From: Pseudovibrio sp. JCM 19062
GTDB lineage: Bacteria; Pseudomonadota; Alphaproteobacteria; Rhizobiales; Stappiaceae
DNA: 64,000 bases
Assembly: GCA_001310715.1 (NCBI GenBank)
Contig: BAXV01000005.1
Span: forward strand, 66,250-130,249
Direction of reading: 5' to 3'
Part shown: positions 28,954 through 40,146 of the stretch, piece by piece
Numbering within the stretch: position 1 is the stretch's first letter
How the letters are laid out: each line of letters begins with the position of its first letter
Position numbers and translations under genes: made by a program
The notes under the pieces: generated by a model
Databases searched by the model: none
What the model saw: the letters and a program-made list of their open reading frames with translations, nothing else
What the model was told of the DNA's origin: nothing

Positions 28954-29109
28954 CTAAAGCTTTTCCCAGGTTCCACCATACTGGGAGCTTTTTACGGCGG
29001 CTTCGATAAAGGCACCCTGACCGCCACCGATCATGCCTAGGCGCAGCCGGCGTCCCAATCTTTCCGGAGCTTCTGAAACTTGTCGCGTTTCCGCAGTTTT
29101 AGCGGTCAT
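28954..29109 (-). pseudogene. N-terminal remnant of a Gfo/Idh/MocA oxidoreductase
   Basis: From an ATG at 29109 the frame reads about 35 residues up to LRLGMIGGGQGAFIEAAV, the dinucleotide-binding start of a Gfo/Idh/MocA dehydrogenase, and stops 14 residues later at 28954. The remaining 300 residues of such an enzyme are absent, replaced by the end of the purine permease gene. It is a truncated remnant, not a small gene. Confidence 0.6.
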
Positions 29110-29298
29110 CTTATGCTCTCCATACTTCTGCGGTATCCCGATATTAGCTCGCGCAACAGCACGACCGAAAACCAAAGGATCATTAGATCTGTGATCTTCA
29201 ATTGCAAATACTCTTTCGCAAAAGTGGTGGTCTTTTCATGGCAATCTTTGTAGATCTGGCCCAAACTTTTGTTGAGCGAAGAGAGGCTCAAAAATCTC

Positions 29299-29902
29299 AT
29301 GTCAAATCCGGCGAAGAGCACCGAAGCCTACTATGAGCACAATTCCAAGAGTTTCATAGAGCGCACGCTGTATCTTGATATGGGGGAGCACTACCAGCGC
29401 TTTTTAAGTAAAGTTCCGGCAGGTGGACGTATTCTGGATGCTGGGTGTGGCTCTGGCCGCGATGCTTATGCATTCAAGAGGTTAGGCTATAAAGTCGATG
29501 CATTCGACGCCTCTTCCGAGATGGCAAAGTCCGCCAGCAAACTGATCGGAATCGACGTGCAACAAAACACCTTTCAGGCATTCACAAGCCCTCCTGTCTA
29601 CGATGCCATATGGCTTCTGCCTCCCTGCTGCACGTTCCCTATACAGAGCTACCACTTGCGCTTGGCAATCTCAGCGCGGCCTCAAGGCTGGCGGGACTCT
29701 CTTTGCTTCTTTCAAACTAGGAGAAGAGGAAGTCATCCGCGAGGATGGGCGGCGTTTTTTTTATGATGACAGAAGAACGCTTCAGGGCAATTTTGCAGGA
29801 CATTCCGAGCTACAGCTTCAAGATGCCCGTATTTCATTCGACCTTAAACCCCGTCGGTCTGATGACAGATGGCTCATTCTGTATGCTGTTAAGGTGGACT
29901 GA
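29299..29902 (+). CDS. Class I SAM-dependent methyltransferase (several frameshifts)
   Basis: The N-terminal half (from MSNPAKSTEAYYEHNSKSF) has a strong SAM motif I, GGRILDAGCGSGRDAYAFKR, followed by VDAFDASSEMA. After VYDAIW the frame is broken repeatedly: ASASLLHVPYTELPLALGNL in one frame, GLKAGGTLFASFKLGEEEV in another, then a T8 run at about 29757 before MTEERFRAILQD, and finally SDDRWLILYAVKVD. These pieces follow the order of a small (about 200-residue) methyltransferase of the TehB/UbiE kind. The density of shifts could mean a decaying gene as well as sequence errors. The substrate is unknown. Confidence 0.65.
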
Positions 29903-29946
29903 GAATTGAGAATGCAAGAGCAAATGATTTTGCCCAGTTGAGCTCA

Positions 29947-30354
29947 TCAATGCATCGCTTTGTAGAGTGTGATGTCTACCGGTGCATCATCCCTGAGCTT
30001 TGCGCTGCCGCGTGCAAGGAGCCAGCCATCGGCCCGTTCAAGGCGAGCTACGATCTGCTGCGTTGGCGTCGCCGACGTGTTGGTGGGCAGTGAGACGGTA
30101 AAGACAAGCGATTTGAATTTGCCTGCGCTCGTGAGCTTGGTTTTCGCAACAAGCTCTTGCATCTTGCTCTGGCTGGCCGGGTCTTTGAGATAAAGCTTTA
30201 TGTGGCCTTTTGGAATCTCCGATCCGCTTTCAAACCTGAGCGTACCGGTAACATCTGTCGGTTGGGCGGCTGTTGTCTGGGTGACCGCTGTGCTGCCAGC
30301 AACCAACATGCCAGCAACTAAGAGCGCTTTACTGCCATTGGTCAGACGCTTCAT
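29947..30354 (-). CDS. Small secreted protein, YbaY-like domain
   Basis: From ATG 30354 (AAGGGA seven bases upstream) the protein has a signal peptide with a hydrophobic core (ALLVAGMLVAGSTAV) and a likely AxA-type cleavage site near residue 30. The mature part of about 105 residues contains VTGTLRFES, GHIKLYLKD, IVARLERADGWLLARGSA and VDITLYKA. This resembles the YbaY/type III secretion pilotin-like beta-sandwich family of unknown function. A longer start at 30420 has no support. It is downstream of, and on the same strand as, the serralysin gene but separated by a strong hairpin. Confidence 0.55.
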   Translation of the reverse strand: MKRLTNGSKALLVAGMLVAGSTAVTQTTAAQPTDVTGTLRFESGSEIPKGHIKLYLKDPASQSKMQELVAKTKLTSAGKFKSLVFTVSLPTNTSATPTQQIVARLERADGWLLARGSAKLRDDAPVDITLYKAMH

Positions 30355-30418
30355 TGTGCATTCCCTTTGGCTTGTCTGAGTTATGGAAACCTCGTTATGC
30401 GAGATGACCAGTGCAGGC

Positions 30419-30455
30419 ACAGGAGGGGAGCCTGCAAGCTCCCCTCCTGTTTTTT
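30419..30455 (+). terminator. Strong 13-bp hairpin between serralysin and small secreted protein genes
   Basis: ACAGGAGGGGAGC (30419-30431) and GCTCCCCTCCTGT (30438-30450) pair perfectly around six bases. On the plus strand a T6 run follows immediately; on the minus strand, the direction of both flanking genes, the stem is preceded by A6 and not followed by U. It sits one base beyond the serralysin stop and may act in either direction. Confidence 0.6.
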
Positions 30456-30456
30456 A

Positions 30457-33400
30457 TCAAACAATCACGAAGTCGTCTGCTGAAAGAGAAAGACCCGCGT
30501 TCAGTTGTGCGAACTGAATTGCTGCCATATCTCCGTTACCATCAGCATCGTAGAGCAGCGCACCACTGTCACTGTCGTAGATGATGCGATCGTTTGCATC
30601 CTGACTGACACCAGCTGCACTCATGTGGAATGCATTGAGGCCAAGAGCGCCCTCGCCGCCAAGTTCAGCAAAGATGTCGCTGTCCAGAAGGATCAAATCT
30701 TCACCGACTTTAAAGTCTTTGATCTGATCAACATTGTCTTCACCAAGCTCGGTAGAGAAGCGGAATGAATCCTCTCCTGTACCACCGAACAGAAGATCAG
30801 CACCAAGACCACCATCCAACAGATCACTGCCTTGACCGCCATAGAGCTTATCGTTGCCAGCTTCACCCGGCAGGATTGGCTCAGGCGGGAAGTCTATGGA
30901 CACGTTGAGTGTGTAGGTTGACCCCTCCGGCACAGCCTCTAGCCAACCACCCTCTACATCTGGAGACCATGCGCCCTCCAGAATGTAGTAGGTTCCGGTT
31001 TCTTCGACAGTAAAGGCCAAGCTGGAATCACGAGGATGAACGGAACCAGGATCTCCGGCACCATCATCGTTCTGAGCAACGACATTGCCTTCACTATCTA
31101 GCAGGAGGACCCAACTGTCATGGACGTCCGGATCTGCAATACCATCAATATCGATAGAGATGGTTGATCCAGCCTGCAGTTCAATTTTGTAGTACCCACC
31201 CTGACCATTGCCGGTTGCGTTGACAGTGGTATGAAGAACCGTCGTCGAGTCAAAGATGTTTGGATCTTCAGTCAACGAGAAGTTGTCGGAGATGTCGAAC
31301 GCGGCCGCTATCGAGTTGTTGGTCGCATCCGCTCCAAGCGTGGCGTAACCAGTACCCATACCTGGACGTGGGATTGGAGGAGCCACATCACCGAAGTCGC
31401 CGAGCAAGATGTCGTCTCCACGACCACCGCGGAGCACATCGTTGCCACCCTGACCTGTCAGCGTGTTAGCAGCGTTATCACCTCTGATTTGATCGTTGTG
31501 GCCTGAGCCCGCAAGATTTTCGATGGAGATGTAAGTGTCACCTTCGGAGCCACCACGGTGCAGGTTGAGGTTCACGCCACTGGTTGCATCGGCGTAGTCC
31601 GCAGTATCACTGCCTGCACCACCATTGAGCACGTCAGCACCACCGCCACCGGTCAGCGTATCGTTGCCTGATCCACCGGAGAGTTCGTTGGTCTGATCGT
31701 TACCGATCAGATGGTCATCGTGGAAGGAACCAACAACATTTTCAACATCAACGATTATATCGTGCCGGATGACTGTGCCACGACCGACGATCTGTACTGG
31801 TCCGTCAGCATCACCGCCGCGTGCAGTTCCGTTGGCAAGGTCAACCATGACGCCTTCGGAGCTTCCGGAGTAGACAACGGTGTCGATGCCTTCGCCGCCA
31901 TCCAGATAGTCCTGACCAGAACCACCAATGAGGATGTCGTCGCTTCATCACCGTACAGAAGGTCACCGTCATTGCCGCCATCAAGAATGTCGTTACCGCC
32001 GCCGCCATTGAAGACGTCGCCGCCGCCCTGGCCCCAAAAGTGATTGTCTGAATCTGTACCGATGAAGCGGTCGATACGGTCGTCAGAGCCGATCAGGTTC
32101 TCGATGCTGTAGAATGTGTCACCAGACGCAGTACCACCGCTGGCCACATTCGTTTCCAGATTGACGAGCAACTGGAATGGCTTTCGTGGCTGTAGTCAAC
32201 AGTGTCAACGCCATCACCACCAATGAAGACGTCAACGCCGTCCTGACCCATCATTGTGTCGTCGCCGTCACCGCCGTCCAGGATGTCATCACCAGCACCA
32301 CCGAAGATGGTATCGTTACCAGCACCACCGTAGAGCACGTCGTCGCCGTCATCGCTCTCGGTCTGGTCTTCAAGATCCTCCACCGGAATGGTGTTGTTGA
32401 TATCACGGCTTGCCAGAGAATCCCGACCACCAATGATGAGATCATCACCATCCATGCCGAAGATTGTGTCGCCGCCGGCTCCACCCTCAAGCGTGTTATC
32501 TCCATCATCACCAATGATGATGCTTGTCGGTGTACTACCGGTGGCGGGTGGTGTGTCGTCATCATCTTCAACGACGGGATCCACAGGTGTTCCGCCCACG
32601 TAGATGATGTTTTCGACGTTTTCAACGTCACCCAGATCCAGATCACTGTTCAGAACATAGATTGTGTCGTTGCCGCCATCGGCTTCTTCACGAACGATAT
32701 CGTCAGCAGAGTCAACGAAGTAAACATCATCACCGTTGCCGCCTGCCATGCGGTCAGCACCGCCACGACCGTCAATAACGTTGTCGCCGTCGTTGCCGAT
32801 TATGATGTCATCGTAGTTACTGCCGATGCCGTTCTCGATGTAGTACTCGGTTTGATCGGCATTGTGTCCGGCAAAGATCGATACGTTGTTGCTATGGCCG
32901 TTCACACTGGAGAACTGTCCGGCACGCAGGTCAAGAATTGTGCCTGCGGTTGATCCGGAGAAATCAATGGTATCAATGCCGCCGGTATCATGGATCACAA
33001 AACCAATGTCATGCTGCATGCCTGAGGAGGTGAGCTCGTAGCCATATTCGGTGCTGTTGAAGCCGTAAGTGTTGTTACCGGTTTTTAGGTCAATTTCCTG
33101 ATAGACCCACTCACCGTTCTCATCAACTTCTGCAAAGAAACGGCGGATGGTCGCTTCAATATCTGCCATCAACGGTGTCGATGCTGACCAACGTGTGGTC
33201 TCCCCAACATCAATTCCGTCGAAGTACGACATCACGCTGTATTGCTGGCGATCATAAATCCAGGTGGCGTTGTTCAGATAGTTGATCTGGACACCGCCTG
33301 GACCGCTGTAGTTGTAAAGACCTGGGTGGTTTAAGCCGAATTCATGACCCAGTTCATGGATAAAGCTGTCGAACACGTAACCGCCGATGTCGGTCAAGTT

Positions 33401-33793
33401 TGGCTCCGTGTCGTGGAAACGCTGACCAATGCTAATATAACGGTTGCTTGAATAGGCACTACCGTCGTCCGGCTCACCCAGATTCGGGCTTACAATTTCC
33501 ATCCACTGCGTTTCGGGATCGAATGGAATGTCATCGACAATCACGAACTCAAATGGGGTCACTGAAGACCACATGTTCAAGGCGCCAATCGCAGCAGCCT
33601 TATACTCAGGGTGATCGTTGAGCCCGGAAACATTGATCACCATTGGCTGGTTCGCGATCTCAGGCGTAAGACTGCGTGGCAATGCGCCCACATAGTCCAG
33701 AAACGCTTCGTAGTCTTCGCTTTTGCCAAACGGATTATCCGGCGTTTGATCGTTGACCCACCACTGATCGTTGGAGTCATTCTGGTTTGGCAT
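30457..33793 (-). CDS. Serralysin-type (M10) metalloprotease with RTX repeats and PPC domain (two or more frameshifts)
   Basis: The N-terminal domain carries the metzincin zinc site HELGHEFGLNHPG and the Met-turn SVMSYF, so it is an M10B-type extracellular zinc protease. Many calcium-binding RTX nonapeptides follow (GGAGNDTIFGGAGDDILDGG and similar) in two blocks. A pre-peptidase C-terminal (PPC-like) domain (SWVLLLDSEGNVVAQNDD, ETGTYYILEGAWS) comes next, then a final RTX block and the serralysin end (DFKVGEDLILLDSDIFAEL, SADDFVIV). Such proteins leave the cell by a type I secretion system using the uncleaved C-terminus; no transporter genes are nearby. The frame breaks near 32178 and 31870. 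Total length is about 1,110 residues. GGGAG lies upstream of ATG 33793. Confidence 0.87.
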
Positions 33794-34895
33794 CTTTGTC
33801 TCTCCCTTTGTACAAAGCTTGGTTGCTTAATGCTGTGTTTTATCGGTGCGGGTCAGGCGAAACCTGACGACAGCGCACATGCCGTCGTCCTCACAGGCGT
33901 TGAAGGACGTTTTGAGAAGAATGAAGTTGCTGAAAATATTGAGTTTAGATTTGCGTCACGATTTACTGAAAAGCTGGTGAGGTATGTGGTCCAGTCCGTT
34001 TTTGCTCCACCCGCCCTCGTTGCGAGGCTATGGCTGCCGATACATCCGGCAATAGACTTCTCATAGAGATCAAGCATTTCGATAGCCCCAAATTCATATC
34101 TAGCGTATGCGGATCCAGAGAAACCACAGTAGAAAAAAAAGACTAGACCATGCTTTGCAAAGCTTATTTATAAGCATCGCTCACATGATCACAGAATTCT
34201 TTTTGAAACCCAGTTTAAAGTCAATTGGATTTAAGATGATAATTTTTAAGTTACTAAGCGTGACTTAAGAATTTTCATGAATATATTAATTAAAATACTT
34301 CAATATTATTTGATTAAATACATTACTAATTTGCAAGTAATGATAATGACAGAATAACGCCGCAATTGGTTGGCAAATACTCGGTTAACTTGAAAGCTTT
34401 TCATTCCTTGATAGCTTTAAAGCTGCACGCAACCGTGGCTGTCCGCTCAGCATTTCCAGTTTAACTAAGTTGAGGCAGGGGGAGTTCGGCCCTGTTTTTG
34501 TAATGTGGTGAGGGTGTGACTTTGTTTATTCAAGCAGGCAGTATTAGGTACTTAAAGGATGAGTACGGCTGAGGTGGTTGAGCTACAGCCACGGTGTTGC
34601 TCTTTATGCTGGAGCACACACAGCAAAGGGATCACAAAGGGTCTGCAACCAAAGCCATACTCGCTTTAGATGAATTATTTTCACTGAAATCTTTCTAATA
34701 CTTCGAGCTTTCGACGGTGTGCTTGGCTTTGGTGAAGCCGGTCTGGGAGGAGCATACCGTGAGCTTCTTTTAGCTATGCGTTCGTTTGCCATTAGCATGT
34801 CGAAGGGATAGCGTAGCGAGACCAAACGTTCCTTTATTCAAATCACCAGAGCACCTCTTGATAACCAATTAGGGACGCGTTGAAAGAAACACTTG
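33794..34895. other. 1.1-kb gene-free, AT-rich stretch
   Basis: I find no protein family in any frame. A perfect CTTTGTACAAAG palindrome lies at 33806-33817, just upstream of the serralysin ribosome binding site. The part 34100-34400 is extremely A+T-rich with no long frames. Short frames at 33853-34077 and 34604-34825 (minus) are not recognisable. The stretch may hold regulatory sequence for the protease or decayed genes. Confidence 0.5.
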
Positions 34896-36153
34896 ATGCC
34901 CAAAACAACTAAAAATCAGGCAACGCAAATTCCACATCAAGGCATGAGTTTCCTTGGATTCGTTATTATGATCGGCGCGTTCATGGCCATTAACTCCCTG
35001 AATATGGACGTTATGCTGCCTGCCCTACCGCAGATCGGCACAACGTTGCATTTGGAAAACCCAAACCATGCGCAGTTCATAATAACCGCCTATCTGGTTG
35101 GTTTGGGCCTCTCATCATTGATCATCGGGCCAATTTCTGATTGGTTAGGGCGCAAGCCCATACTCCTGTTCGGTCTCTCCATTTTTACTGTTGGAACCAT
35201 CGTCGCCGCAGTGTCAACCTCATTTGAGGTTATGCTTGGCGCTCGCCTTCTTCAGGGTATAGGTGCAGCTGCCCCGAGGGTTATGGCTTTCTCGATCGTA
35301 AGAGATTGGTATCATGGTCGTCAGATGGGACGTGTCATGTCGCTTACCATGGTCGTCCTGATGATATGCCCGGTTATTGCACCATCAATGGGTCAGGCCG
35401 TACTTTTTTTTGGCTGACTGGGAATGGATCTTCCATCTCCTGACTTTATTTGCCGTGACCATGATTTGCTTAAGTTATTTCAAGCTTCCAGAAAGTTTGC
35501 CTGTCGAGCAACGAAGAGGGTTCACAGTACCATCACTGTTGGATGCCTATAAATCCGTGTTAAAGATCCGTGTTACCTTGGGCTATATGGTCGCATTGAC
35601 GCTGGTTTTTGCGCAACTCTTTGCCTTCCTTAATTCTGCCGAGCAAATTTTTGCGGACATATTTGACCGGCATGAATCATTCCCCCTCTACTTCGCTTCA
35701 ATGGCCGTGTTCATGTCCATTGCTGCATTCCTAAATGCTTCTCTCGTTGAAAAATACGGCCTTCGGCGACTGTCTCACATTGCCCTCCTAGGATTTATAG
35801 GGGCCAACATGCTGAGTGCCATCTTATCCCTCACTGGTTCAACTACCCTCGTGACGTTTGTGGTGATTCAGGGAGTGGTCTACTTTTTCTTTGGGAGTAT
35901 TGCTCCAAATTTCAATACTCTAGCTATGGACCCCCTTGGCAAGCTTGCAGGTGCAGGATCTGCGATGATTAACTTCTTCACAATCTTCATGGCAGCTGTT
36001 CTAGGGGCGATCGTCGGTGCCTTGTACAATGAGACCTTGGTTCCCTACGCAGTAGGATGTTTTATCTACTCTCTGCTGGCAATACTAACAGTGCTCATTA
36101 CAGAGAAAGGTCGGCTCTTCCAGTCTGAGACTGCCCCGCCTTCTTCAGAGTAA
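34896..36153 (+). CDS. Bcr/CflA-type MFS drug exporter (one frameshift)
   Basis: The protein has 12 membrane helices with the MFS motif A, GPISDWLGRKPILLFGLSIF, and the Bcr/CflA-type first helix region (MAINSLNMDVMLPALPQIG). GARLLQGIGAAAPRVMAFSI carries motif C-like residues. A T8 run at 35404-35411 breaks the frame; across it the protein continues with WEWIFHLLTLFAVTMI and ends PSSE after about 419 residues. The family exports antibiotics such as bicyclomycin, or sulphonamides and peptides, with protons; the actual substrate is unknown. ATG 34896 is one codon after a TTG. Confidence 0.85.
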
Positions 36154-36289
36154 CGATGAGACAGATACGAGGTATGGTCCGGACTGCCTAAAACCTTCGG
36201 GCAGGTACTTGTCGCCACCTAATAGATCGAGCGCGTGGTTTGAATAAGTGAATATTTCAGCCCATATCAAAGAGCTTGGAAAGACTGGA

Positions 36290-36310
36290 AGGTGTGCCGC
36301 TGGCACACCT
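36290..36310 (-). terminator. Perfect 9-bp hairpin between convergent genes
   Basis: AGGTGTGCC-GCT-GGCACACCT forms a tight stem-loop between the ends of the exporter gene and the glycerate kinase gene. There is no long T-run on either strand, but position suggests a bidirectional terminator. Confidence 0.55.
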
Positions 36311-36368
36311 CGTTATGGGCCAATCTGAGCACGTCTGTCGCGGATTATGTGCCCTCTTTCCCGATCAC

Positions 36369-37626
36369 TTACAACACGAGTATAGCTCTAAAGTCGTTCA
36401 CGTTTGTCAAGGTCGGACCGGTCTTGATCAGCGTGTCAAGGCGATCGAACAGGCTGTAACTGTCATGCCCGTCCAGATAGTCTCGGGGGTTCAGTTTGAG
36501 TTGGTGCGCTTGTGTCAGTGTTTCGGGGGTAATGAGTGCTCCTGCGGCGTCCTCTGTACCGTCAATTCCATCGGTATCAGCGGCCAGAGCATAGATTCCG
36601 GGATGCCCACTGAGAGACATTGCGAGGCTCAACAAGAATTCGGTATTGCGCCCACCTCGGCCCGGTTTCTCCTCGCCAATAGTTACGGTTGTCTCTCCGC
36701 CTGACAGCAGCACTGCTGGCGGTTTGACTGGTGTGCCATGGGCAGCAGTCGCGCGCGCGATCCCCGCCATGGCAATACCGAGCTGAGCGGCTTCACCCTC
36801 AAGTGCATCGCCTAACAGAAGCGGGGTGACACCGGCACTAAGTGCGACTCTGGCAGCAGCTTCCAGCGACATTTGGGGGTCGCAATCATTCGGTAATCGG
36901 GTTTGAAGTCGCCTTGAGGCTCTGCCGGCGACAGCAGGATTTGCCGTGCAGACTCGGGCAGATCTGGTCCCAGCTTCGCGACTAAATGCGACAAGTCCTC
37001 ATCAGATGTAGGATCGGGAACTGTGGGGCCCGAGGCAATCGCAGCAGGATCATCACCTGGAACATCGGAAATTGCCAGAGTAGTCAACCGCGCAGGGAAC
37101 ACCGCACGGGCCAACGCCCCGCCCTTGATGAGCGACAGACGGCGGCGGATACGGTTCATATCCTCAATGGTCAGGCCAGATTTTAACAGCAGCTGGTTGA
37201 CCTCAACCTTTTCCGCCAATGTCACAGGTGGAACCGGAAGTGTCATGAGGGCAGAACCTCCACCGGAGATCAGTGCAATGACCAAGTCCTCTGGTCCTGC
37301 CTCTTGTGCTGCCTGAAGAATTTCGGCTGCTGCTTTTTCTCCCGCTGCATCGGGGACAGGGTGGGAGGCTTCTCTCACCGTGATCCGCTCGGTCTGGGTT
37401 GCATGACCGTAGCGAGTCACAACGATGCAGATAGATCGACATCCGGCCAGGCCTGCTCAAGTGCTTGAGCCATGGCCGCCGCAGCTTTTCCTGCTCCCAA
37501 CACGATACAGCGGCCTTTGGGCTTTTCTGGTAGGTTTGGGGCGATTGCGGTGGCTGGATCAGCCGCCGCGATTGCCGCATTCATCATCTGCCGTAGCAGA
37601 TCTTGTGCGTCCTTCTCCCTCATCAT
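36369..37626 (-). CDS. Glycerate 2-kinase / TtuD-like (DUF4147-MOFRL) protein (two frameshifts)
   Basis: Members phosphorylate D-glycerate to 2-phosphoglycerate; some were first described as hydroxypyruvate reductase (TtuD). The N-terminal piece has GRCIVLGAGKAAAAMAQAL. After a shift at about 37421 come REASHPVPDAAG, LISGGGSALMTLP, LSLIKGGALARA and AISDVPGDDPAAIASGPT, all signatures of the family. After a second shift near 36880 the MOFRL domain has VLLSGGETTVTI, GGRNTEFLLSLAM and ALAADTDGIDGTEDAAGA. The total is about 418 residues, the normal size. It starts 5 bases after ttuC stops, so the two form an operon that leads tartrate to central metabolism. Confidence 0.9.
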
Positions 37627-37631
37627 CCGCC

Positions 37632-38705
37632 TCAGATGTTTTCCCTGCGAATAGCTTCGCAGACAGCGGCGGTGACGTCTTCCGTGGTGGCAGTACCACC
37701 GACATCCGGGGTCAGTACGCCATCAGCACAGACCTTTTCGACCGCACGCATCAACCTAGCGGCGGCGTCAGCTTCGCCCAGATGCTCCAACATCTGCGAT
37801 GCTGTCCAGAAGGTCGCAACGGGGTTAGCGATCCCCTTGCCGGTAATATCAAAGGCAGAACCGTGGATTGGCTCGAACATAGAAGGGAAACGGCGTTCCG
37901 GGTCAATATTGGCAGTGGGTGCGACACCAAGGCTGCCAGCCAGCGCACCTGCTAGATCGGACAGGATATCGGCATGCAGATTGGTTGCCACGATGGTATC
38001 AAGACTTTGCGGATTCTTCACCATCCGTACGGTCATCGCATCAACCAGCATCTTGTCCCAGGTTACATCAGGAAATTCTTTTGAGACTTCGGCAGCAATC
38101 TCGTCCCACATCACCATGCCGTGGCGTTGAGCGTTGGATTTGGTCACTACTGTTAGCAGCTTGCGTGGTCGCGACTGTGCCAGCTTGAAGGCGTAGCGCA
38201 TAATGCGAGTGACACCAGCGCGCGTGAAAATAGCAACCTCTGTACCGACTTCCTCGGGCAAGCCCTTATGGGCGCGTCCGCCGCAACCAGAGTATTCGCC
38301 TTCCGAGTTTTCGCGTACGATCACCCAGTCCAGATCGCCTGGACCAACATCCGCTAAAGGCGATTGGATTCCAGGCAGGATTTTCGTAGGGCGTACATTA
38401 GCATACTGGTCAAACCCCTGACAGATCGGCAGCCTTAATCCCCATAGTGTCACATGGTCGGGTACGTCGGGCGCACCTACTGCACCGAAGAAAATAGCAT
38501 CGAAACTTTTCAGCTGTTCCGGCCCGTCCTCAGGCATCAAGGCACCGAGTTTCTTGTAGCGTTCTGAACTCCAGTCGAAATCGGTTACCTCGAAGGTAAA
38601 ACCACCATCGCGGCGCGCGAGCGCCTCCAATGCCTGTAGGCCAGCAGCGATGACTTCTGGGCCGATACCGTCGGCGGGAATGGCGGCAATCTTATAAGTC
38701 TTCAT
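37632..38705 (-). CDS. ttuC: Tartrate dehydrogenase/decarboxylase or D-malate dehydrogenase
   Basis: This intact 357-residue member of the isocitrate/isopropylmalate dehydrogenase family uses NAD and a divalent metal. Motifs include YKIAAIPADGIGPEVIAAGL, the substrate-binding RENSEGEYSGCGGR, the catalytic lysine region VTKSNAQRHGMVMWDEIA, and metal/NAD segments NLHADILSDLAGALAGSLG and MFEPIHGSAFDITGKGIANP. The NSEGEYS arrangement is typical of the TtuC/DmlA branch. I chose ATG 38705 over 38807 because MKTYKIAAIPADG matches the family start. It is divergent from a LysR regulator and followed by glycerate kinase, the usual tartrate utilisation pairing. Confidence 0.92.
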   Translation of the reverse strand: MKTYKIAAIPADGIGPEVIAAGLQALEALARRDGGFTFEVTDFDWSSERYKKLGALMPEDGPEQLKSFDAIFFGAVGAPDVPDHVTLWGLRLPICQGFDQYANVRPTKILPGIQSPLADVGPGDLDWVIVRENSEGEYSGCGGRAHKGLPEEVGTEVAIFTRAGVTRIMRYAFKLAQSRPRKLLTVVTKSNAQRHGMVMWDEIAAEVSKEFPDVTWDKMLVDAMTVRMVKNPQSLDTIVATNLHADILSDLAGALAGSLGVAPTANIDPERRFPSMFEPIHGSAFDITGKGIANPVATFWTASQMLEHLGEADAAARLMRAVEKVCADGVLTPDVGGTATTEDVTAAVCEAIRRENI

Positions 38706-38850
38706 AGCTCTGTTTCGATCCTCGTTCACGTCGATATAGCTGGATTGGTCGCCAGAACTGAGTATTGGGTAGCCTAAAATGCCACCCTCGCGAACCTGCG
38801 CAACCATTGTTTGTCAAACTGAAGGGTATTGGGATCACGCTCAATATCCC

Positions 38851-38875
38851 TATCATTATATACTATTTCGTGATA
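38851..38875. promoter_or_regulatory. Possible LysR operator between ttuC and its divergent regulator
   Basis: TATCA (38851-38855) and TGATA (38871-38875) form a dyad with 15 bases between, inside the 191-base divergent gap and about 20 bases before the regulator start. It has a T-N11-A-like layout, but many AT-rich sequences would. Confidence 0.3.
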
Positions 38876-38896
38876 ATAGCGCTGCGGGAGAGATTG

Positions 38897-39810
38897 ATGA
38901 ATATTACTCAGATTAAATGCTTTCTGGCGGCGGCAGAAGAACTCCACTTTGGACGTGCGGCACAAGTGATGAACATGCTCCCGGCATCGCTAAGTCGGCA
39001 GATCAGGCTTTTAGAAGACCGATTGGGGACAAAACTCTTCTTGCGTACAACACGCAGTGTGGCTCTGACCGAAGCCGGGAGGGCAATTCTTGGGGATGCA
39101 CGATTGTTGATCGCGCAAGCCGATATACTTGAGGAGCGCATCCGTAGTGTTAGACGTGCTGAGACCTCTGTTTTGAAAGTCGGTGCTATTGATAGCGCCG
39201 CAGCTGGGTTGGTTCCACAGCTGTTGCGCCTCCTTCGGGCCACCCACCCTGATATCGAAATTCAATTAATCGAGCAGAAAACTATTCAGCTTTTGCCGAA
39301 GATCATTGCAGGCAGTATAGACATCGCCTTTTGTCGTCCTCCTGATATCCTTGATCCAAGGATCCAGTTCCGAACATTACTCTTCGAGACTGCGATTGTT
39401 GCCTTGCCAAACGACCACCCGTTAGCGGCTAATGTCGAGCTGACCGTTGAGGAGTTGGCCGATGAACCGTTGATCGTGCCCGCCCGGCGGTCGCGGCCGC
39501 ACTCTTATGACTTGACCACCAAGCTGTTTACCGACGCGGGACTGACGGCGCAAATTACGCAGGTAGCCGAGGAAAAGCACACTATTGTTAGTTTTGTCGC
39601 AGCAGGAGCTGGTCTGGCTATTATGCTAGATGGACCTCCGGCATTACAAATCAGGGTGTCAGTTTCGTACCTTTGAAAGTTCCAGAGGGGTCTACGCGGT
39701 CGAACCTCATCCTTGGAGCGGCATGGGCTCGTGAGACGCGCGACGAGCAACGGGATATCTTATTGGACGTACTCGAAGAAAACCTCCAAACATTCGAATC
39801 CAGCTTTTAA
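38897..39810 (+). CDS. LysR-family regulator of the tartrate locus (C-terminal frameshift)
   Basis: The N-terminal winged helix reads MNITQIKCFLAAAEELHFGR, then AAQVMNMLPASLSRQIRLLE, and the substrate-binding domain follows (VLKVGAIDSAAAGLVPQLLR). GGGAG lies six bases before ATG 38897. The given frame ends at 39676. A one-base shift near 39626 restores RWTSGITNQGVSFVPLKVPE and the last helix ILLDVLEENLQTFESSF, ending at 39808-39810 for about 304 residues. It is divergent from ttuC-glycerate kinase and upstream of a dicarboxylate-type permease, so it probably activates tartrate genes. Confidence 0.86.
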
Positions 39811-40146
39811 GTAGTACCTCGGCTCGGACTGCACGGGCCAGATTTATTATTTAATATATTTATATAATGCTAGGCGGATTGAAGACTAGGTATTTCTTGC
39901 CAAGATCGATCACCAGACGGTTCCAAAATCTGGGAGGGTCTGGGATGCTTGGGAGGAGCATTTCCTTGAAGATATTGTCATCTCTATGACGCTTTCGGGC
40001 TCTAAGGCCACAGTCTTCTGTGTTCGCCACCGACAACCGGTACCGTTACGCGCAGCATTGCATGCAAGAGATGATCAGCCATCACTCCAGTGGCGCTTTA
40101 AGAACGAAGCGGTCCTGCTATCGCTTCCCATACCTGGGAGAAATCT
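39811..40146 (+). other. Gene-free gap upstream of the DASS permease
   Basis: The 336 bases hold an A+T-rich block at 39845-39870 that may include a promoter, and no coding frame with a recognisable family. The permease ribosome binding site GGGAG lies at 40136-40140. Confidence 0.45.

Noticed and set aside
32177..32953. Long plus-strand frame of 258 codons
   Set aside because: It is antisense to the RTX repeats; repeated GGxGxD codons leave the reverse strand free of stops, and the valine/threonine-rich product has no family.
34604..34825. 73-codon minus-strand frame in the gap before the exporter
   Set aside because: The composition is basic and low in complexity, with no ribosome binding site and no similarity that I recognise.
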